DNA from: Kribbella steppae
GTDB lineage: Bacteria > Actinomycetota > Actinomycetes > Propionibacteriales > Kribbellaceae
DNA length: 64,000 nt
Direction of reading: 5' to 3'
Assembly (NCBI RefSeq): GCF_004342025.1
Contig: NZ_SLWN01000015.1
Span: 156,823 to 220,822 of the forward strand
The position numbers and the translations under genes were made by a program. Under the pieces are notes generated by a model. It made no database searches. It worked only from the letters and a program-made list of their open reading frames with translations, and was not told the DNA's origin. Positions 60,389 to 64,000 of this stretch are shown here, piece by piece (positions within the stretch are counted from its first letter, which is position 1; every line of letters begins with the position of its first letter).

Positions 60389-61690
60389 ATGCTTCGCGTC
60401 AGGTTCATCACGGCCTTGGCGGCGGCCGTCGCCGTACTGTTTCACGGTCTGTTGGCGCCGGCCTCGGCCGAGCCGACCACACCGCTCACGTATCCGGCCG
60501 GGACCACGGCGACGCGGTTCACCGGGCTCGCCTTCGACACCTGTACGGCGCCGACGATCGCGCAGATGACGGCCTGGAAAGCCTCGCCGTACAAGGCGAT
60601 CGGCATCTACATCGGCGGCGTGAACCGTAGTTGCGCGCAGCCCCAACTGACGCCGAGCTGGGTCAGCAGCGTGACGCGGATGGGCTATCGACTCATCCCG
60701 ATCTACGTGGGCTATCAGGCGCCCTGCACGACCCGGACCACCGCGGTGAAGATGACGGTCCCCTCCGCGACGTACCAGGGAGGGCTGCTGGCCAGGGACG
60801 CGGTCAAGGTCGCCCGGGCACTCAACCTGCTCGCGGGCACTGCGATCTACGCCGACATGGAGCACTACAACCCGAATGACGCGACCTGCAAGGCGACCGT
60901 ACTGCGGTTCCTGTCGGCCTGGACGAAGGAGATCCACCGGCTGGGCTACCTCTCCGGCGTGTACGCACACCAGAGCTCGGGAGCGCCACACCTCGCGGCC
61001 GCCTACAACTCCTCGTCGTACGCCCGGCCGGACGCACTGTGGATCGCGCGGTGGGACGGCAACAGCTCACTGACCGGCTGGCCGACCGTGCCCAACAGCT
61101 TCTGGGCGGTCGGTCAGCGCGGCAAGCAGTACGTCGGCGACCACAACGAGACGCACGGCGGTGTCACCCTCAACATCGACAGCGATCGCTTCGACGCACC
61201 GGTCGCGAGTGTCTGGTACACCTACACCGCCAGAACGACGATCCACTCCTACAGTGGCCCGTCGACCGCCTACCCGGTCAGGTCCACGATCGCCGCGAAC
61301 GCCGGCGTGCGGATCGTCTGCCAGACCTTCGGCCCGAAGATCGGCACCACAACAGTCTGGAACAAGCTGATCGACGGCACCTATGTCACCGACTACTACA
61401 TCAGGACACCGAGCAAACCCGGCTACAGCGCGCCTATCCCCGGCTGCAGCAACGCGTTCCAGACAACCATCAACAACCTGACCAGACGACACGGCCCTGG
61501 TACTGCGTACGCGGCGTACCCGAGTCCGCTGCCGATCGGCTCGCTGGCCTGGGTGACCTGCCAGCGAGCCGGATCGAGGGTTGGTACGACGGCCGTGTGG
61601 GACCGGCTCAGCGACGGCAGTTGGGTCACCGACTACTACGTCGCCACCACGAGCAACACCACCTACACCGCGCCGATCCGGCGGTGCTGA
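60389..61690 (+). CDS. Secreted DUF1906 glycoside-hydrolase-like protein with SH3-like repeats
   Basis: A 433-residue protein with an N-terminal Sec signal peptide (FITALAAAVAVLFHGLLAPASA). Residues ~45-270 form a DUF1906 (Rv2525c-like) TIM-barrel domain: FTGLAFDTCTAPTIAQM, YKAIGIYIGG, AIYADMEHY and NIDSDRFD contain the conserved acidic residues of a glycoside-hydrolase-like active site. Two C-terminal ~70-residue repeats (KIGTTTVWNKLIDGTYVTDY; RVGTTAVWDRLSDGSWVTDY) look like bacterial SH3 domains binding cell wall. The likely role is peptidoglycan or exopolysaccharide remodelling. ATG at 60389 is chosen; a GTG at 60380 is possible. Confidence 0.82.
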   Translation: MLRVRFITALAAAVAVLFHGLLAPASAEPTTPLTYPAGTTATRFTGLAFDTCTAPTIAQMTAWKASPYKAIGIYIGGVNRSCAQPQLTPSWVSSVTRMGYRLIPIYVGYQAPCTTRTTAVKMTVPSATYQGGLLARDAVKVARALNLLAGTAIYADMEHYNPNDATCKATVLRFLSAWTKEIHRLGYLSGVYAHQSSGAPHLAAAYNSSSYARPDALWIARWDGNSSLTGWPTVPNSFWAVGQRGKQYVGDHNETHGGVTLNIDSDRFDAPVASVWYTYTARTTIHSYSGPSTAYPVRSTIAANAGVRIVCQTFGPKIGTTTVWNKLIDGTYVTDYYIRTPSKPGYSAPIPGCSNAFQTTINNLTRRHGPGTAYAAYPSPLPIGSLAWVTCQRAGSRVGTTAVWDRLSDGSWVTDYYVATTSNTTYTAPIRRC

Positions 61691-61691
61691 C

Positions 61692-62060
61692 CTACTGAGC
61701 CCAGGGCGGCTGGATCGTCGTGCCGTCTGCCATGGTGCCGGTGAAGCCTGCGGTGATGGCGACGTATAGCTCGGCCGTGTCCTCACCCAGGTTGGTCAAC
61801 CGGATCGGCTCGCCGGCCGCGATCACGACGGCGTCGCCGGGACCGAGCTTGTCGCCGTCCGGTGTGATCTGCACGGTCCCGCTGAGCACCATGAACACCT
61901 CGTCCCGGTCGAGCGTGTGCGGCGCGCCGCCGGTGCCGGGATCGACCGCGAGCTTCCAGGTGCACAACCCGGCGGACCCACGACTCGGTGCCGCCAGACC
62001 CGTGAACTCGACCCCGGGCAGCTGGAACTTCGGCGCTTCCGCCGCGCGAATGACCTGCAT
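61692..62060 (-). CDS. Small cupin protein
   Basis: A 122-residue single-domain cupin: PGTGGAPHTLDRDEVFMVLSG and LGPGDAVVIAAGEPIRLTN are the two cupin motifs, though the usual second metal histidine is replaced, so metal binding is uncertain. The ATG at 62060 follows AAAGGGGA. It is divergent from a MarR gene with a 17-bp-arm inverted repeat between them. Confidence 0.82.
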   Translation of the reverse strand: MQVIRAAEAPKFQLPGVEFTGLAAPSRGSAGLCTWKLAVDPGTGGAPHTLDRDEVFMVLSGTVQITPDGDKLGPGDAVVIAAGEPIRLTNLGEDTAELYVAITAGFTGTMADGTTIQPPWAQ

Positions 62061-62076
62061 CGGATCCCCTTTCAGA

Positions 62077-62114
62077 GATAGTCAAGCTGACTTGACCAAG
62101 TCAGCTTGACTATC
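62077..62114. promoter_or_regulatory. MarR operator between the cupin and marR genes
   Basis: GATAGTCAAGCTGACTT (62077-62093) and AAGTCAGCTTGACTATC (62098-62114) are perfect 17-bp inverted repeats separated by GACC. Inner TCAAG/CTTGA half-sites form two overlapping palindromes, so two dimers could bind. The right arm ends directly at the marR ATG (62115). Confidence 0.85.
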
Positions 62115-62588
62115 ATGGCGTCTATGACGCGTTCGGGCAAGCTAGATTTCGGGATCCTGCTGGTACTCGCGGATCAGGAGTTCGTCCGCGCGCTGCGGGC
62201 CGCGACGGCCGAGCAGGGTTTCGACGACCAGGGCCGGTCGGATGGTTTCGTGCTGCGCACGCTGGACGCCGGGCCGACGAGTATCACCGGGCTCGCCGAG
62301 CGATTGGACATCACCAAGCAGGGTGCGAGCCAGATCGTCGACGACATGGAACGCCGCGGCTACGTCGAGCGCCGGACCGATCCGGACGACGCCCGCGCCC
62401 GCCTCCTCCACCTCACATCAAAGGGTGAGGCAGCACTCGCGGCCGCCCGGAAGTTCCACCGGGCCTACGAACGCAAGCTCCGCCGGCAGTTCGGCGACGA
62501 AGCGATCGACGGCATGCGCGGCGTACTGACCGCGATGGCCGGCGAGGCCCAGGTCAGTACGCCGCACTTCCGCGCCTTGATGTTCTAG
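62115..62588 (+). CDS. MarR family transcriptional regulator
   Basis: About 157 residues. The winged helix is SDGFVLRTLDAGPTSITGLAERLDI and TKQGASQIVDDMERRGYVER with the wing RTDPDDARARLLHLTSKG. The ATG at 62115 abuts the operator, leaving no room for a ribosome-binding site, so a leaderless mRNA or a start at 62124 is possible. It probably represses itself and the divergent cupin. It is followed by the IS110-type element. Confidence 0.85.
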   Translation: MASMTRSGKLDFGILLVLADQEFVRALRAATAEQGFDDQGRSDGFVLRTLDAGPTSITGLAERLDITKQGASQIVDDMERRGYVERRTDPDDARARLLHLTSKGEAALAAARKFHRAYERKLRRQFGDEAIDGMRGVLTAMAGEAQVSTPHFRALMF

Positions 62589-62622
62589 ACGGTATGACGT
62601 GACGCCGTCGTGGGGGCGGGGT

Positions 62623-62632
62623 TGCGGGCCGG
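62623..62632. repeat. Left copy of 10-bp direct repeat flanking the IS
   Basis: TGCGGGCCGG occurs here and at 63988-63997, at the positions expected for the two IS junctions. It could be target sequence repeated at both junctions or a chance match in GC-rich DNA. Confidence 0.5.
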
Positions 62633-62710
62633 GGCCTCACTCACACAGATTCGTGGGTTGCCGAGTAGGGGCTGCCTGCTCGGCCTATCCGACATGTGTG
62701 GGAGGCCCCG

Positions 62711-63802
62711 GTGTTTTCCGAGCGTACGAGTGTTGGGCTGGATGTGCACGCCAGGTCGGTCGCGGCGGCGGCGATCGATGGTGTGACTGGTGAGCTGGTT
62801 CAGGCCAGGCTGAGTCCGTCACACGACGAGATCCGGTCGTGGGTGCAGGGTTTGCCGGGTCCGGTCGCGGTGACGTATGAGGCTGGTCCGACGGGGTTCG
62901 GGTTGTCGCGTGCGTTGAACGCGGTGGGGGTTCGGTGTGTGGTCGCGGCGCCGAGCAAGTTGCAGCGCCCGTCAGGAGATCGGGTGAAGACCGACGCCAA
63001 AGACGCGATTCATCTGGCCCGGCTGCTGCGCCTGGACGAGGTCACCGCTGTGGTGGTGCCCACGGTCGAGCAGGAGACCGCGCGGGATCTGGTCCGGGCC
63101 AGAGAGGACTGTCGGGGTGACTTGATGCGGGCCCGGCACCGGCTGTCGAAACTGTTGCTGCGCCAGGGCATCGTCTATTCGGGCGGGAAGGCCTGGACCG
63201 GTGCGCATGATGCGTGGCTGCGTCAGATCGGCCGGCAGTCGTTCGAGTCTGTGCCGTTGCAGCTGACGTATCAGTCCGACTACGACGCTGTGTTGAGTGT
63301 CCAGGCCCGCCGCGACCGGCTCGACGCAGCGATCGAGAAGATCGCCACTGACAGCGAGTTCACCCCGATCGTGCGGCGCCTGGGATGTCTGCGTGGCGTC
63401 TCCACGTTGACCGGGTTCGCGCTGGCCGTCGAGATCGGCGACTGGCACCGGTTCACCGGCAACACCATCGGCGCGTTCGTCGGCCTGGTGCCCAGCGAGT
63501 ACTCCTCCGGCCAGTCGCGGGTCCAGGGCTCGATCACCAAGACCGGCAACACCCACGTCCGCCGCCTGCTGATCGAGGCAGCCTGGCACCACCGCGCCCG
63601 CTACCGGCCCGGCAAAACCATGCGCGACCGATGGGAACTGGCCACACCCGCCGCCCGGGCCCGCGGCGATGCCGGCAACCAGCGGCTGCACCAACGCTGG
63701 ACCCGCTTCAACGACCGCCACAAACGCCACGTGATCGCCAACGTCGCGATCGCCCGCGAACTCGCCGGCTGGTGCTGGTCCCTGGCTGTGCTCGAGGAGT
63801 AG
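62711..63802 (+). CDS. IS110-family transposase (DEDD/RuvC-like)
   Basis: A 363-residue recombinase. The RuvC-like DEDD residues are Asp11 (VGLDVHAR), Glu57 (TYEAGPTG), Asp95 and Asp98 (KTDAKDAIHLARLL). The middle is a coiled coil (~110-220). The C-terminal Transposase_20 domain contains LGCLRGVSTLTGFALAVEIG and FVGLVPSEYSSG, the latter with the conserved serine, and KTGNTHVRRLLIEAAW. The length is normal and no frameshift is seen, so it may be active. IS110 enzymes are guided by a bridge RNA made from a non-coding flank. The start is GTG at 62711; another GTG at 62696 is possible. Confidence 0.92.
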   Translation: MFSERTSVGLDVHARSVAAAAIDGVTGELVQARLSPSHDEIRSWVQGLPGPVAVTYEAGPTGFGLSRALNAVGVRCVVAAPSKLQRPSGDRVKTDAKDAIHLARLLRLDEVTAVVVPTVEQETARDLVRAREDCRGDLMRARHRLSKLLLRQGIVYSGGKAWTGAHDAWLRQIGRQSFESVPLQLTYQSDYDAVLSVQARRDRLDAAIEKIATDSEFTPIVRRLGCLRGVSTLTGFALAVEIGDWHRFTGNTIGAFVGLVPSEYSSGQSRVQGSITKTGNTHVRRLLIEAAWHHRARYRPGKTMRDRWELATPAARARGDAGNQRLHQRWTRFNDRHKRHVIANVAIARELAGWCWSLAVLEE

Positions 63803-63987
63803 CAACTCACCCGATCCGGCTTCGTCGACCAACGTGGTGGAAGCAGCGCGTGGAGCGACCCGCGATTCAGCTATGAGCAGCCCACAACCGGCGCGACGCT
63901 CGACTCTAGACACGCGGACCCGCTCCTGTGCCGAACACCCCGTCCTGCGGTAACCAACCCGACTCTTCTATGTCTGGTCAAGTGGTC
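63803..63987 (+). ncRNA. Possible bridge RNA in the IS110 3' flank
   Basis: The 185-nt non-coding flank after the transposase is the longer of the two flanks. It contains a small hairpin CGCG-T-GG/CC-CGCG at 63847-63864 and several G/C-rich complementary blocks. Some IS110-family groups encode the bridge RNA in the right end; that this one does is inference from length and location. Confidence 0.3.
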
Positions 63988-63997
63988 TGCGGGCCGG
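63988..63997. repeat. Right copy of 10-bp direct repeat flanking the IS
   Basis: Second TGCGGGCCGG, three bases from the window end. Sequence beyond the window is needed to see how far the flanks agree. Confidence 0.5.
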
Positions 63998-64000
63998 TTT

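Larger units (their letters stand above)
62633..63997 (+). mobile_element. IS110-family insertion sequence
   Basis: A DEDD transposase gene is bordered by copies of TGCGGGCCGG at 62623-62632 and 63988-63997, giving an element of about 1365 bp including one copy. IS110 elements lack terminal inverted repeats and insert at short target cores, so the borders cannot be fixed from this copy alone. The left non-coding part is ~78 nt and the right ~185 nt. LE GGGTTGCCG and RE CGGTAACCAACCC are imperfect subterminal inverted partners. Confidence 0.75.

Noticed and set aside
62972..63913. 313-codon minus-strand frame in the IS
   Set aside because: It is antisense to the transposase and has no motifs of its own.

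Overview
The window looks like a chromosome segment from a high-GC, soil-type actinobacterium. The evidence is the strongly GC-biased codon use, frequent GTG/TTG starts, a mycothiol-dependent enzyme, a DUF222 (13E12-type) gene with a LexA-type box, DUF2550 beside the ATP synthase operon, and the actinobacterial gene order argS-lysA-hom-thrC-thrB-rho-rpmE-prfA-prmC-tsaC-wecA-atp. Remembered protein similarity suggests Kribbella or a close relative; that placement is inference.

Layout. 1-5.1 kb: a DUF222 gene cut by the window edge, a secreted DUF6351 hydrolase, a decayed discoidin-like fragment, a double-HIRAN protein and DUF2550. 5.2-13.1 kb: the complete F1Fo ATP synthase operon (atpI, atpZ, B, E, F, H, A, G, D, C) on the minus strand with a candidate promoter near 13.2 kb. 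13.3-28.7 kb: conserved housekeeping genes on the minus strand, interrupted by a plus-strand adenosine deaminase and a lipoprotein gene: polyprenyl-phosphate GlcNAc-1-P transferase, the t6A enzyme TsaC, PrmC with its substrate RF1, zinc-type L31, Rho, and aspartate-family amino-acid synthesis (thrB, thrC, hom, lysA) with argS. 28.8-29.9 kb: a lipoprotein, a PspC protein and tRNA-Arg(CCG).

29.9-48.4 kb is accessory and contains several broken genes. It has a large LuxR-type ATPase regulator, a DHFR-like reductase, an operon of a VOC protein and a mycothiol-dependent enzyme, a DUF6236 protein, an ECF42-type sigma factor with its DGPF partner, zwf, a four-gene fumarate reductase/succinate dehydrogenase operon preceded by a perfect CRP/GlxR-type site, and cobF. 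A regulator fragment fused to a headless carboxylesterase, the detached head of a carboxylesterase 12 kb away, a frameshifted PhyH fragment and an internally deleted MFS gene mark repeated rearrangement. 48.4-51.8 kb holds cobG, cobH and fused cobIJ; with cobF they encode part of the aerobic cobalamin pathway.

51.8-62.6 kb carries two paralogous membrane proteins, an SDR/cupin-dioxygenase pair, LysR/flavin monooxygenase and MFS genes, an ArsR-GyrI-SnoaL group, and two divergent regulator/target pairs (TetR/SnoaL and MarR/cupin), each with a clear palindromic operator. The right end is an almost complete IS110-family element with a 10-bp direct repeat at its apparent borders and a 185-nt non-coding 3' flank that could encode a bridge RNA.

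No CRISPR array, rRNA, prophage or recognisable biosynthetic cluster was seen. The most useful leads are the ECF42 promoter pair, the SOS box on the DUF222 gene, the CRP-type site, the MarR and TetR operators, the esterase split and the IS110 flank.
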